This document shows, piece after piece, positions 16,314 through 25,769 of a DNA stretch of 64,000 bases. The stretch is from Paracoccus sp. R12_2 (GTDB lineage: Bacteria; Pseudomonadota; Alphaproteobacteria; Rhodobacterales; Rhodobacteraceae). Under the pieces are notes generated by a model. It saw only the letters and a list, made by a program, of their open reading frames with translations. It was not told the origin of the DNA and ran no database searches. The stretch is from the NCBI RefSeq assembly GCF_017744015.1, contig NZ_JAGHRA010000011.1, forward strand, positions 62,001-126,000. Reading direction: 5' to 3'. The translations under genes and the position numbers were made by a program. Numbering within the stretch: position 1 is the stretch's first letter; each line of letters opens with the position of its first letter.

Positions 16314-18916
16314 TACATCACCCTCGGAACAAGGCCGATCATCGCGGCGGTGACGACGCAGGTGACGCCGAGGAAATGCCAGAACAGCGTGGTGTTCCAC
16401 AGATCGGCGTCGAAGCGCGGCAGCATCCGGCCCGCCAGGCTGCGCGCAAGGCAGTAGGCCAGCATGATGGTGCCGCACAGGACATGCGCCGTGGTCCAGA
16501 TGACCAGCGCCCACATCATCGCCGGATAGACGTGGCTGGACGGCTCCAGCCCCGGCAGCCATACCGCGCCGACCAGCGCAGCAGCGCCTGCCAGTGACAT
16601 CAGCGGGGCGGCGGCCAGCAGCGCGCGCGCTGCTCTCACCCGCCCGGCGCGGTGAACGGACCGGGCGATGCGCGTGGCACCCCATGTGGCTGCCAGCAGG
16701 GCGGCGGCAGCTGCGGTCAGGCCTGGATCAGCGTGCGGCATGCCGGGCGGCGGGAAATCGGGCCGCGCGGTCCAGTAGAAGAATACCCCGAAGACGAGAC
16801 TGGCGAAGGCGGTCGCGTCGCCCAGCATGGTGACGAACACCGCCCACCAGCCCGGCGCCTTCGAACCCGAGACGTAGGTCGGCAGGCGCAGGCTCAGCCC
16901 CACATCTCTCATCTCGCGTTCGGGGATGCGGGCGGTCGCGGTCCACAGCCACCAGATCACCGAAGCGATGGCAAATATCCCGCACAGGACGGCGGGGACA
17001 TACATCTTGAATGTCGGCAGGATGAACGCACCGCCGGTGAATGCGGCAGCGACCAGCGTGCACCACGCCGGCCCGGTGACGCGCGCTGCGACCTGCGGAA
17101 TCGCGTCCACCGCCGAGGTCACGATAGTCTCGCGGTGGCCTTCAGGGGCGTCGGGCAGGTAGAAGCGCCCCGCATCCATCCGCTGCACAATCCGGTCCTG
17201 ATCCCACAACGGATAGCGCGAGGTGATATAGGGGATCGAACGCGGGCTCCAGGCCTGTCCGGGAACTTCGTGGGCCCATTCCAACGTACCGGCGTTCCAC
17301 GGATTCCGCTCGGTCAGAGGCTGGTGACGCTTGGGGCGGATCAGGTCCCAGGCGAAGATCAGAATGCCCGAGGCGAGAACGAAGGCGCCGACGGTCGAGA
17401 TCAGGTTCAGCCAGTCCCAGCCCAGATCGCCGGGATAGGTCCAGACCCGGCGCGGCATCCCCAGCAGCCCGGTCAGGTGCATCGGCAGGAAGCAGATGTT
17501 GAAGCCCGCGAAGGTCAGCCAGAACGACCAGCGCCCCAGCCGTTCGGACATCTTCTTCTTGGTGATGAACGGGTAGAAGTAATAGATCCCGCCGATCACC
17601 GGAAAGATCATGCCGCCGAACAGCGTGTAGTGCAGATGTGCGACGATGAAATAGGTGTCATGGACCTGCCAGTCAAAGGGCGCCAGCGCGACCATAACCC
17701 CGGTCAGCCCGCCCGCGGTGAAGACAGCGACGGCGCCCGCGATCCACAGCGTCGGCAGGATCACACGCACGCGGCCGACCATCAGCGTGGCGATGAAGGC
17801 GAAGATCTGCACCCCGGTCGGGATCACGACGGCCTGCGATGCCGCCGAGAAGAACCCTAGCGACAGCGACGGCAGGCCGGTGGTGAACATGTGATGGACC
17901 CACAGCCCGAAGCTGAGAAAGCCGGTCCCAACCGCCGACAGCACGATCCAGGAATAGCCGACAATCGGTCGGCCGGCCGCGGTCGGCACCACCATCGCCG
18001 CGATCGCGATGGAGGGTAGAAAGATGATATAGACCTCGGGATGGCCGAAGATCCAGAACAAGTGCTGCCACAGCAGCGGATCGCCGCCGCGTTCCGGGTC
18101 GAAGAACGGCCAGTCCATCGACCGCTGCAATTCGAACAGGAAATCGCCTGCGATCAGCGGTGGGAAGGCGAACAGGATCATGCCGCCCACGACCAGCACA
18201 TACCAGGCGTAAAGCGGCATCAGGTTGATCCGCATGCCGGGCGGGCGGCACTTGATGACGCCGACGATCAGTTCCACGGCGGCGGCAATCGAGGCGACCT
18301 CGATGAAGGACAGGCCCAGAAGCCAGATGTCCGATCCGACACCTTCGGCCTCGATGGCCAGCGGCGGATACATGAACCAGCCGGAACTGGGCGCTGCATC
18401 GAACAGCAGCGATCCCAGAACGAAGAAACCGCCGATCAGGAAGCACCAGAAACCATAGGCCGACAGGCGCGGAAACGGCATGTCGCGCGTGCCCAGAAAA
18501 GCGGGCAGCAGCAGGATCGAGATCGCCTCGAACATCGGCACCGCGAACAGAAACATCATCGCCGAGCCGTGCATGGTGAAGAATTGGTTGAAACGGTCGG
18601 CGGACAGGAAATCGTTGTCGGGCACCGCCAGCTGCACCCGGATCAGAAGCGCAAGCACCCCAGCGGCCAGCATGAAGCCGAAGGCGGCCAGCGCATACCA
18701 CTTGCCGACCTCGGCGTTGTTTACGGCCGTGATATATCGCCAGCCGCGGGGCAACGCCCAGGCGGCGTTCAGGCGCTCGGCCTGCGCGGCGGCGAGGTGC
18801 GGGTCCGTCGGTTCGGCCAGCATCGCCGGGGTCGGCGGCCACACGCCTCCGGGCTGCCGATCGTCCAGATCGGCGGTGGATAGCGGCGGGGCGTCGAGAC
18901 GGCTATCAGCGGTCAT
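16313..18916 (-). CDS. coxA: cytochrome c oxidase subunit I+III fusion
   Basis: 867 residues in which subunit I (about residues 55-560) is fused to a subunit III-like region (about 630-865). Heme and copper ligands visible are H116 (TMHGSA), H292 and Y296 in GHPEVY, H341/H342 (VHHMF), and H426/H428 (AHLHYT). GHPEV with Glu294 places it in the A1 group with the Glu-ended D-channel. It is the catalytic, proton-pumping core of an aa3/caa3-type terminal oxidase in the inner membrane. Both junctions overlap neighbouring genes, in line with a single transcript. Confidence 0.93.
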   Translation of the reverse strand: MTADSRLDAPPLSTADLDDRQPGGVWPPTPAMLAEPTDPHLAAAQAERLNAAWALPRGWRYITAVNNAEVGKWYALAAFGFMLAAGVLALLIRVQLAVPDNDFLSADRFNQFFTMHGSAMMFLFAVPMFEAISILLLPAFLGTRDMPFPRLSAYGFWCFLIGGFFVLGSLLFDAAPSSGWFMYPPLAIEAEGVGSDIWLLGLSFIEVASIAAAVELIVGVIKCRPPGMRINLMPLYAWYVLVVGGMILFAFPPLIAGDFLFELQRSMDWPFFDPERGGDPLLWQHLFWIFGHPEVYIIFLPSIAIAAMVVPTAAGRPIVGYSWIVLSAVGTGFLSFGLWVHHMFTTGLPSLSLGFFSAASQAVVIPTGVQIFAFIATLMVGRVRVILPTLWIAGAVAVFTAGGLTGVMVALAPFDWQVHDTYFIVAHLHYTLFGGMIFPVIGGIYYFYPFITKKKMSERLGRWSFWLTFAGFNICFLPMHLTGLLGMPRRVWTYPGDLGWDWLNLISTVGAFVLASGILIFAWDLIRPKRHQPLTERNPWNAGTLEWAHEVPGQAWSPRSIPYITSRYPLWDQDRIVQRMDAGRFYLPDAPEGHRETIVTSAVDAIPQVAARVTGPAWCTLVAAAFTGGAFILPTFKMYVPAVLCGIFAIASVIWWLWTATARIPEREMRDVGLSLRLPTYVSGSKAPGWWAVFVTMLGDATAFASLVFGVFFYWTARPDFPPPGMPHADPGLTAAAAALLAATWGATRIARSVHRAGRVRAARALLAAAPLMSLAGAAALVGAVWLPGLEPSSHVYPAMMWALVIWTTAHVLCGTIMLAYCLARSLAGRMLPRFDADLWNTTLFWHFLGVTCVVTAAMIGLVPRVM

Positions 18917-19887
18917 TCCAACCCCTCCAGATAGACCGCGAGCGCCCGAAGATCGGCGTCGGAGAGATGGTCGTAACCGGGCATGCGGGCGCCGGGCTTT
19001 ATGGCGTCGGGATCGCGGATCCAGTCCCGCAGGGCCTGACGTTCCATCGGCAGGACACCGGCGGCAAGTGTCACACGGCTGGCCAGATGGGTCAGGTCAG
19101 GGCCGACCCGCCCGCGCGCGGGCGTCCCGCGCACGGTATGGCAGCCGCCGCAGCCTTCGGCCAGAAACACCCCGCGCCCGCGCCGGGCCTCATCGGTGGC
19201 CGGTTCTGCGGCGGGTTCGGCCTGCTGCTGCAACCATGCCTGAAAATTCTCCGGCTCCATCACCACGGCGGCCATCGCCATCTGTGCGTGGCTTGCGCCG
19301 CAGAACTCCGCGCACTGGCCGCGATATTCGCCGGACGCCACGGGTTCCAGCGACATGCGGGTGTCGCGTCCGGGGATCATGTCGGTCTTGCCGCCAAGCG
19401 CGGGGATCCAGAAGGAATGGATCACCCCGTTCGCCGCCAGCGCGATTTCGCTGCGCGATCCGGCGGGCAGCCGCACCTCGTTCGCCGCGACGACCGGTTC
19501 CGTGGCGCCGTCAGGCCAGTATTCGACCCGCCACCACCAGCTTTCGCCGGTCACGCGCAGGGTCAGCCCCTGCCCCGGCGCGCGCTGTTGCGGCATCTGG
19601 ACCAGGGCATAGGTCAGCAGCCCGGCCAGCACGATTGTCGGAAACGCCACGCCGCCGCCGAAGATGATCCATTCCGCCAGATGCTTTGGATGCCGACGCG
19701 GTCGCAGCCGCGAGGCATAGAGCATCAGCCCGTTGACCATCAGCCACAGCACCACCGCGCCGCCCAGCATCCACCAGAACAGCGTCGCAAGAACTTCGGC
19801 GTCGCGTCCGGCCGGGGACAGCACAGATTGCCGGCCGTCGCATCCCGCCAGAAAGGCAAGGGCGGCGAAAGGCAGGGCGGCCCTCAC
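18913..19887 (-). CDS. coxB: cytochrome c oxidase subunit II with fused cytochrome c
   Basis: 324-residue lipoprotein-type subunit II. The lipobox is LAGC with Cys16, followed by two membrane helices, then the CuA domain (HSFWIPALGGK and CAEFCGASHAQM carrying the two Cys, Glu, His and Met ligands). After about residue 230 comes a cytochrome c domain with CGGCH and the Met ligand in ARMPGY. This makes the enzyme a caa3-type oxidase accepting electrons directly from soluble or membrane cytochrome c. I chose the GTG at 19887 because it overlaps the ExoD-like gene's stop (GTGA) and gives a normal signal sequence. Confidence 0.92.
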   Translation of the reverse strand: MRAALPFAALAFLAGCDGRQSVLSPAGRDAEVLATLFWWMLGGAVVLWLMVNGLMLYASRLRPRRHPKHLAEWIIFGGGVAFPTIVLAGLLTYALVQMPQQRAPGQGLTLRVTGESWWWRVEYWPDGATEPVVAANEVRLPAGSRSEIALAANGVIHSFWIPALGGKTDMIPGRDTRMSLEPVASGEYRGQCAEFCGASHAQMAMAAVVMEPENFQAWLQQQAEPAAEPATDEARRGRGVFLAEGCGGCHTVRGTPARGRVGPDLTHLASRVTLAAGVLPMERQALRDWIRDPDAIKPGARMPGYDHLSDADLRALAVYLEGLE

Positions 19888-20471
19888 ATCGCCCTCGTCA
19901 CGAACCAGACCAGCGCTGCGAAGGGGATCAGCGACAGCGACACGAACACTCCGTCGCGCGACGCGATGATCGATGAGGTGAAGGGGACAAGTTCCAGAAA
20001 CGGCAGCACCAGCCCGCCGACAAGGCAGACCAGCAGCGGCAGCCGATTCATCGGCGAGGCCATCAACCAACCAAGCCTGCGATGTGTGTGGCGGTCCACC
20101 CACTCGATCGCGGGACGGATCTTCTTCAGTGTGTCGCGGGCCTTCCCGGCAGGAAGGTTCTGCCATTTCGCCCAGGAGGGAAACCTGATCCTGTCGCCGC
20201 TGACAATCCTTTCCCCGGCGATGATCGTGATCAGCAATCCGCAGACAACGGAGACGCCCGGAATACCGGACAGCGGCGTGGCAGCCAGCGCCGCGATGAC
20301 AAGAAGCAGCGTATAGTGACTGCGCTCGCCCAATGCGCGGATCAGCATGTCCACCGAGATGTCATCGGTCCTGCCGGCCACTTCCAGCAGCCGATCCGCG
20401 ACCGACCCAAGACTTGTTTCAGTTTCGGCAGGTCCCGATCCCATACGCGGTCCCTTTCGGTTACCCAACAT
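19884..20471 (-). CDS. exoD: ExoD-family membrane protein
   Basis: 195 residues with several hydrophobic segments and the family patterns LLLVIAALAATPLSGIPGVS and RRLGWLMASPMNRLP. ExoD proteins are inner-membrane proteins first linked to exopolysaccharide synthesis and alkaline tolerance in rhizobia; their biochemical role is unknown. The start may be 9 codons later (20444). The stop overlaps the subunit II start. It is the first gene of the oxidase group and lies 57 bases from the triheme cytochrome gene upstream, so it may begin a transcript or continue one. Confidence 0.82.
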   Translation of the reverse strand: MLGNRKGPRMGSGPAETETSLGSVADRLLEVAGRTDDISVDMLIRALGERSHYTLLLVIAALAATPLSGIPGVSVVCGLLITIIAGERIVSGDRIRFPSWAKWQNLPAGKARDTLKKIRPAIEWVDRHTHRRLGWLMASPMNRLPLLVCLVGGLVLPFLELVPFTSSIIASRDGVFVSLSLIPFAALVWFVTRAM

Positions 20472-20528
20472 CGCGGCGCCAGCCCGGTTTCATCGGGGGG
20501 TGGATTTTCGCCTCGCAGCGCAGCGATC

Positions 20529-21803
20529 CTAGTGGCTCTCATTTCTTTCAAGCACCGAGGTGACGGCGCCGGTGGTCACGTCGCCGGGCCGCCCGCCCCA
20601 CCTTTCGCGTAGATAATTGACCAATTCAGCCATCTGCTGATCGGACAGCATTCCGCCAAAGGCGGGCATCGCCTGCATACGCTCTCCCTGTGCGAGATCG
20701 CGTTCGGGAATGCCCTCGGCGATGATGCGGATCAGGTTGAGCGGGTCGCGATACATCGCGGTGGTATTGGTATCCAGCGGCACTGACGAATGCGGCTGGC
20801 CCTGACCATTGTCGCCGTGACAACCGGCGCACAACCCCAGATACAGCGCATGCCCGTCCATCGCAGTCGCGCCACCCGGCGGCCGCTGTTGCGGGCCGGG
20901 CAGTTGCGTGCCGTCGGCAAGGTAGTCGGCGATCGCAGACAGGTCGTCCTCGGACAGGTGGCTGGTCGAATGCGACAGGACCGGGAACATGCGAAACGTC
21001 ATGACACCCTGGGGGGACAACCCACGATGCAGGAATGCAACCAGATCTTCTCCGGACCAGCCGCGCCGCGCCAGCGCGTCGGGGCGCAGATCGGGGGCAT
21101 AGGCGCCCTCGATCACCTCACCGGCAAGGTGATCGTCGGTCAGCGCATAGGCCAGATTGCGGGGCGTGTGGCATTCGCCGCAATGGCCCAACACATCGAC
21201 GAGATATTCGCCCTGCGGATTTTCAAGGCCCTGTGGATCGAACGGTTCGGCCTCGGGGCGGAACAGCGCGTTCCAGACCGCGATTGCGGGCCGGATGTTG
21301 AACGGAAACATCAGATCGTCGGGGCGGTTCGGCTTGTCCACCGGGCGCTGCTGCATCAACCACAGCCACAGCGCGTCGGAATCCGCGCGGGTGATCCGGT
21401 GATAGCTGGGATAGGGCATCGCCGGATACAGGTTGCGCCCGTCCGGTGCGACGCCCTGCGCGACCGCCCGGTAAAGGTCGTCGGCGCTGTAGTCGCCGAT
21501 GCCATGTTCGGTCGAGGGCGTGATGTTGGTGCCGTAAACCGAGCCCATCGGCGTCACCATCGGCAGGCCGCCGGCCAGATCCGAGCCGCCATCCGGATCG
21601 GTGTGACAGGCAGCGCAATCCGCGGCGCGGGCGACCCACCGGCCGCGTTCCAGCATCTGCTGACGCTGGTCGGGGCCGAGATTGGCTAGATCCACGCTTG
21701 CGGCCGGGGTGGCACCGCGGTCACGGCCGATCCAGAACAGCACACCCACGGCGACGACCGCGATCAGCACCAGCAGCCCCAGTATCCTCAGCAGCCGGAT
21801 CAT
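20529..21803 (-). CDS. triheme cytochrome c subunit of molybdenum aldehyde/alcohol dehydrogenase
   Basis: 424 residues: an N-terminal membrane anchor (about 5-25) and three heme motifs, CAACH at 63-67, CGECH at 208-212 and CAGCH at 325-329. The order and spacing match the triheme cytochrome subunits of membrane alcohol and aldehyde dehydrogenases of acetic acid bacteria and relatives. The start overlaps the 2Fe-2S subunit stop (ATGA). It carries electrons from the molybdenum enzyme in the periplasm to ubiquinone or to the oxidase encoded next door. Confidence 0.9.
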   Translation of the reverse strand: MIRLLRILGLLVLIAVVAVGVLFWIGRDRGATPAASVDLANLGPDQRQQMLERGRWVARAADCAACHTDPDGGSDLAGGLPMVTPMGSVYGTNITPSTEHGIGDYSADDLYRAVAQGVAPDGRNLYPAMPYPSYHRITRADSDALWLWLMQQRPVDKPNRPDDLMFPFNIRPAIAVWNALFRPEAEPFDPQGLENPQGEYLVDVLGHCGECHTPRNLAYALTDDHLAGEVIEGAYAPDLRPDALARRGWSGEDLVAFLHRGLSPQGVMTFRMFPVLSHSTSHLSEDDLSAIADYLADGTQLPGPQQRPPGGATAMDGHALYLGLCAGCHGDNGQGQPHSSVPLDTNTTAMYRDPLNLIRIIAEGIPERDLAQGERMQAMPAFGGMLSDQQMAELVNYLRERWGGRPGDVTTGAVTSVLERNESH

Positions 21804-22366
21804 GCCGGACGCTCCGCCGCCGCGACCGTGCCGATGGTCAGGCCAGGGGTGCTCAGGATCACGTCACGCACCGCTTGGTAATAGCGGACATAGCCGGTGC
21901 AGCGGCAGATATGGGGGTCCAGCGCCTTCAGGATGGCGTCCTCGACATCCTCGACCGGGATCGGCGCGCGCTCCAGTCGCTCGACCAGCACGGTCGCGGC
22001 ATTCACGAAGCCCGGCGTGCAATAGCTGCACTGGAATGAGAAATGGTCCAGAAACGCCTGCTGGACGGGCGAGGGCACGGGATCACCCTGTTCGTCGCGC
22101 CCTGCGATCCCCTCGATCGTGCGGACGGTCTTGCCGTTCAACCAGGCGACACCGGTGATGCAGGCCGGCACGGTCCGACTGCCGCCCTCGGGGTCGTCCA
22201 CGATAATGGCGCAGGCACTGCAGACGCCCTGACCACAGGACAGCCTTGTGCCGGTCAGATTCAGGTATTCCTGCAAAAGTTCGACCATCATCAGGTCTTC
22301 GGGCAGATCCAGCGGCCCGACCTGCTGGCCGTTGATGGAGGCAGTAAAATTGATCCGGCCAGCCAT
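21800..22366 (-). CDS. 2Fe-2S subunit of molybdenum hydroxylase
   Basis: 188-residue small subunit. The first 2Fe-2S cluster uses C44, C49, C52 and C69 (SCGQGVCSAC), the second C113/C116 (CSYC) and C154/C156 (CRC). It has no signal peptide, so it would be exported together with the Tat-bearing large subunit. It resembles isoquinoline 1-oxidoreductase alpha and AldFGH-type small subunits, but with an extended C-terminus. The start shares a base with the large-subunit stop. Confidence 0.9.
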   Translation of the reverse strand: MAGRINFTASINGQQVGPLDLPEDLMMVELLQEYLNLTGTRLSCGQGVCSACAIIVDDPEGGSRTVPACITGVAWLNGKTVRTIEGIAGRDEQGDPVPSPVQQAFLDHFSFQCSYCTPGFVNAATVLVERLERAPIPVEDVEDAILKALDPHICRCTGYVRYYQAVRDVILSTPGLTIGTVAAAERPA

Positions 22367-25173
22367 CACAGCACCTCCTGAATGCGCGCCGCGCTGATCG
22401 GGAATTCGCGGAAGCGGTGGCCGGTGGCGTGCGCGATGGCGTTGGCGCATGCGCCGGCGACGGGGATCATGACCACTTCGGCCATGCCCTTGGGCGGATC
22501 GGCGTCGTTCAGTGGTGGCAGCACATGGCCGGTCTGCGACCATACCGCCACCTCGGAGGCACGCGGCAGGTGATAACGGCTGAAGTTCCATGTGCCGTTG
22601 CCCGGTCCCTCGGGGCCAAGCGGCAGCTCCTCGTAAAGCGCGTGGCCGATACCCATGGCGACCCCACCCTGCAACTGGCCGGACACCAGTTCCGGAACGA
22701 TCTGGGTGCCGCATTCCAGCCATGTCTTGTGTGACAGCACATGCACCTTGCCCGACCCGGTCTCGACCGCCAGTTCGATCAGGGTCGCGCAGGGGGCGTA
22801 ATAGACCGTGCCGGCGTTGTTGCGCTGGACGGGCGGGTAATGAACCTGCACCCGTGGCTGGAACGCATAGCCGCCATCGGTCATCCGGGCCTTTGTCGCG
22901 TCGTCCGCCGCCTCGCCCCACTTGACCGACAGCGCATCGATGGCGGCCCGGAACCGATCGCCCCCGATCTCGAAATCAGCCTCGGCCCATGCCCATCGGT
23001 TGAAAGTATGCACGCAGACGCCGGTGATCATGCCGCGCGCATGGGCGTGGGCGGCCAGGCGTTCCAGCGACAAGGGCTGCATCGAACGCGCGGTCAGCAT
23101 GCCGTCGCGCCATGCCAGATCCTCGAATTCGACGGGTTCCGGCAACATCTGGCCGCCCGACTCGCCGCCCGACCAGATCGACCGCGCCGCCGGCCACAGC
23201 GTCAGCCGCAGCAGAAGCCGCGCGGCCTGCTGCGAGGCATGTGTGAAGTAGTAGGCCGAATTCGACGCCGAGCGCGGCGAGGTGAAGCGCGGCACCCAAC
23301 GCGGATCCTGCGCAAACCGGTCCTCGTCCTCTTGCGTGGTCGTGTAGGGCTCGTCCTCAGTGTGCAGCGGCATTTGCGGCCAGTCCTGGACCGAGAATTC
23401 CACCTCGTCGGCGGGCCTGCCCAGATGTGACTGCACCACCAGCAATTGCGAGGTGGTCGAGCCGCAGCCAATCTCGGACGCGACATGGCGCATCTTCAAC
23501 CGACCTTCGCGCGTTACCTCAAGCTGCACGACGGCAGCTTCGGCGCCGGTGCCGAAATCCTTCTGAACGGCGGCGAAACCGGTGCCGTGGACCATACCGG
23601 GATTTTCGGCCTCGAACGCGGCCTTGCGTTCGTGCCGGCCGGTCCACATCGGGTCCCCGGCCGCAAGTTCCAGCATTTCGGCCGCCCTCAAATGGCCCGA
23701 AGGCACCGCCCCCTGGGTGTTCTTCATGCCGGAACGGATGACATTGCGCAGCCGCAGCTCGATGGCGTCGATCTGCATTTCCGACGCGATTTCATCGACC
23801 AGCATCTCAGTCGTGGCCATGGATTGCAGCGTGCCATAGCCCCGCATCGACCCTGCGGTGACGTTTACCGACGGAAGCATCTGCACCGACAGATCGCTGC
23901 TTGGCAGGTAATAGATCGACTGCGCCGCCGTCACGGCAACCGTGCCCACTGAGGGGCTGAAATTCTTCACCCCGCCGCCGTCACCGGTCATGTCGCAGGT
24001 CATGATCTGGAACCGCCCTTCCGCATCGACTGCGAAAGCGGTCCTAATGTCGAACGGGTGCCGCTTCAGCGCGAACTGGAAATGTTTCCAACGGTCCAGC
24101 ACCACGCGCACGGGCCGGCCTTCGGCATAGAGCGCCGCGATCGCGACGTAATATGGGAAGGACTGATGTTCCTTCTGACCGTAGCCAACGGTATAGCCGG
24201 TGACGAATTCAAGCTGGCTGAACGCCAGACGGCTGGCGGACATCATCTCAAGGAGGTGATGGGCGACGGTATAGGGCGATTGCGTTGCGCCGACGACATT
24301 CAATCGGCCCTGTTCTGGCTGATACCACCCGAGGCCGTTTTCCGTCTCCATCGCGGCGGGGTCGACTGACTGGCTGCGATAGTTGCGGGCAAAGACCCGC
24401 CAGCCTTCCGGGGGATCGTCCATCGACGCGCGCAGATCGGCGGAATGACGCATCGCCTCGCCGAAGTCCGCATCGTCGGGGCCGGGCCAATGCACGCCTC
24501 TGTCGTCGGTCTGCGGCCAGACGACGAGATCCTTCATCGGCGAAAAGCGATCAGCGCCGCGCGGGTCGTCTCCGCCGATCCGGACATAGCGGGCCGCGCC
24601 ATATGGCGCGCGCGCGGACGAGCCGGCCGCCTCGCCCCAGAGGAAAATACCGTCGACGAATTGCAGCTTCTTGCGGGCGGCTCGATAACGTTCATAATCG
24701 TGCCAGATGCCAATCGCGACGGGCTGGCCCAGCATCGGCGGGACGGCACCGGGGGCAAGGAAGAAGTCGCCGTAGAAATCGGATTGCGGCATCGCGACCC
24801 CGTCCTGCTGAAGCCGTTCGGCGTCGATCAGAACGTCCGGTTCAAGATCCGGCCGCAGCAGCGACAGGTCCAGCCCCCGAAAGATGCGGTCCGTGCGCGG
24901 GAGGTGAAAGGTGAGGGCGTGCGACTGACTATCGGGCCAGCCTTCGATGTCGCGCGCCCGTACGTCAATCGAGAATACCTTGCTGCCGGTCACCTTCGCC
25001 ATGCCGTCGCGGCGGTAACGCAGCTTGCCGCCCGCGAACCAGCCGCGGTCCTTGCCTACGGTCGTCTCCATCATCGCGGCTTGCGCCTGCCTCAGGGGCC
25101 GCACCGCCGCGGCAATACCAAGTGCGGCTGCGGCTGCCAGAAACTTCCGGCGCGATAGATCCAGATGGGGCAT
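22366..25173 (-). CDS. Tat-exported molybdenum hydroxylase large subunit (isoquinoline 1-oxidoreductase/AldH-like)
   Basis: 935-residue molybdopterin-binding subunit. A twin-arginine signal SRRKFLAAAAALGIAAA occupies residues 7-23. The catalytic region includes the cofactor-binding blocks of the xanthine-oxidase family, with the likely active-site Glu near residue 900 (KGMAEVVMIP). The FAD subunit is absent, as in enzymes that pass electrons to cytochrome c instead. At 935 residues it is longer than typical homologues (about 730-800). The start has GGAGAGGG just upstream. It is first in the minus-strand run that continues into the caa3 oxidase. The substrate is probably an aldehyde or N-heterocycle. 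Confidence 0.88.
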   Translation of the reverse strand: MPHLDLSRRKFLAAAAALGIAAAVRPLRQAQAAMMETTVGKDRGWFAGGKLRYRRDGMAKVTGSKVFSIDVRARDIEGWPDSQSHALTFHLPRTDRIFRGLDLSLLRPDLEPDVLIDAERLQQDGVAMPQSDFYGDFFLAPGAVPPMLGQPVAIGIWHDYERYRAARKKLQFVDGIFLWGEAAGSSARAPYGAARYVRIGGDDPRGADRFSPMKDLVVWPQTDDRGVHWPGPDDADFGEAMRHSADLRASMDDPPEGWRVFARNYRSQSVDPAAMETENGLGWYQPEQGRLNVVGATQSPYTVAHHLLEMMSASRLAFSQLEFVTGYTVGYGQKEHQSFPYYVAIAALYAEGRPVRVVLDRWKHFQFALKRHPFDIRTAFAVDAEGRFQIMTCDMTGDGGGVKNFSPSVGTVAVTAAQSIYYLPSSDLSVQMLPSVNVTAGSMRGYGTLQSMATTEMLVDEIASEMQIDAIELRLRNVIRSGMKNTQGAVPSGHLRAAEMLELAAGDPMWTGRHERKAAFEAENPGMVHGTGFAAVQKDFGTGAEAAVVQLEVTREGRLKMRHVASEIGCGSTTSQLLVVQSHLGRPADEVEFSVQDWPQMPLHTEDEPYTTTQEDEDRFAQDPRWVPRFTSPRSASNSAYYFTHASQQAARLLLRLTLWPAARSIWSGGESGGQMLPEPVEFEDLAWRDGMLTARSMQPLSLERLAAHAHARGMITGVCVHTFNRWAWAEADFEIGGDRFRAAIDALSVKWGEAADDATKARMTDGGYAFQPRVQVHYPPVQRNNAGTVYYAPCATLIELAVETGSGKVHVLSHKTWLECGTQIVPELVSGQLQGGVAMGIGHALYEELPLGPEGPGNGTWNFSRYHLPRASEVAVWSQTGHVLPPLNDADPPKGMAEVVMIPVAGACANAIAHATGHRFREFPISAARIQEVL

Positions 25174-25512
25174 TCCCTCTCCGCTTCCTTGCGGATGCGA
25201 GGTGGCCGCGAAAAACGGACGAAATCGCACCCGCGAACTGAAGGCCCAACACGTGGCACGGAGAATTGTTCCAAGCTTGGGGAACCGCGATGAGAAAGCA
25301 CTGCACGGCGGCCATCCAAGGCGCAACAGGCCGAGATTGGACCTGCCCTGATACCGTTCCGCTCAGCTGCAAGGCTAGGCGTCCCTCTGTTCGCCTGTGC
25401 GCCGATGTAGTCGATGACATGACCGATACCCGGCCAGCCATCGCCCCCCAAGCCATAAGCCGACCCGACGCGTAAGCCGGCCTCTCGCGCAGCTTGGACG
25501 TCTCGATCGATT
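25174..25512. other. non-coding stretch upstream of the molybdenum hydroxylase
   Basis: No gene that I recognise. It must contain the promoter of the minus-strand molybdenum hydroxylase run. A minus-strand open frame crosses it, but its translation shows no known family and may be decayed DNA. With the integrase remnant next to it, the stretch looks like a scar between two stable chromosomal blocks. Confidence 0.4.
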
Positions 25513-25701
25513 TTGCGGCACGACAAGGGCACGGCGCCAGGGCCACTAGGTATCCGTGGACCTGATCTGGCGGGAGGCACAGACGCCCAGATTCAGGCGA
25601 TCACCAACCAAAGCCCGCAAATCGTGGCGCAATATCGCAAGCGGGCGAGTCGGAAAAAACTGTCCCGCGCGGCCATGGAGCGGACTGAAAACAGAGCGTG
25701 A
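25513..25701 (+). pseudogene. tyrosine recombinase (phage integrase) C-terminal remnant
   Basis: A 62-codon frame whose last 40 residues follow the C-terminus of tyrosine recombinases: GGTDAQIQAIT, then QIVAQYRKRAS with the nucleophilic Tyr, then a Lys/Arg-rich tail. The expected HxLRGTA box is degraded to RHDKGTAPG, the usual GH before the Tyr reads NQ, and the N-terminal two thirds are missing. It ends 69 bases from the 3' end of tRNA-Thr, a common integration site. Interpreted as what is left of an island or prophage integrase. Confidence 0.65.
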
Positions 25702-25769
25702 ACGTGGAAAACGACAGTGTAACAGAATATGATGACGCGAAGGAGAAATCATCTAAGCCGTTGATTTTA

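Noticed and set aside
20472..20528. Promoter for the exoD-oxidase genes
   Set aside because: 57 bases without a convincing -35/-10; cannot decide between an own promoter and read-through.
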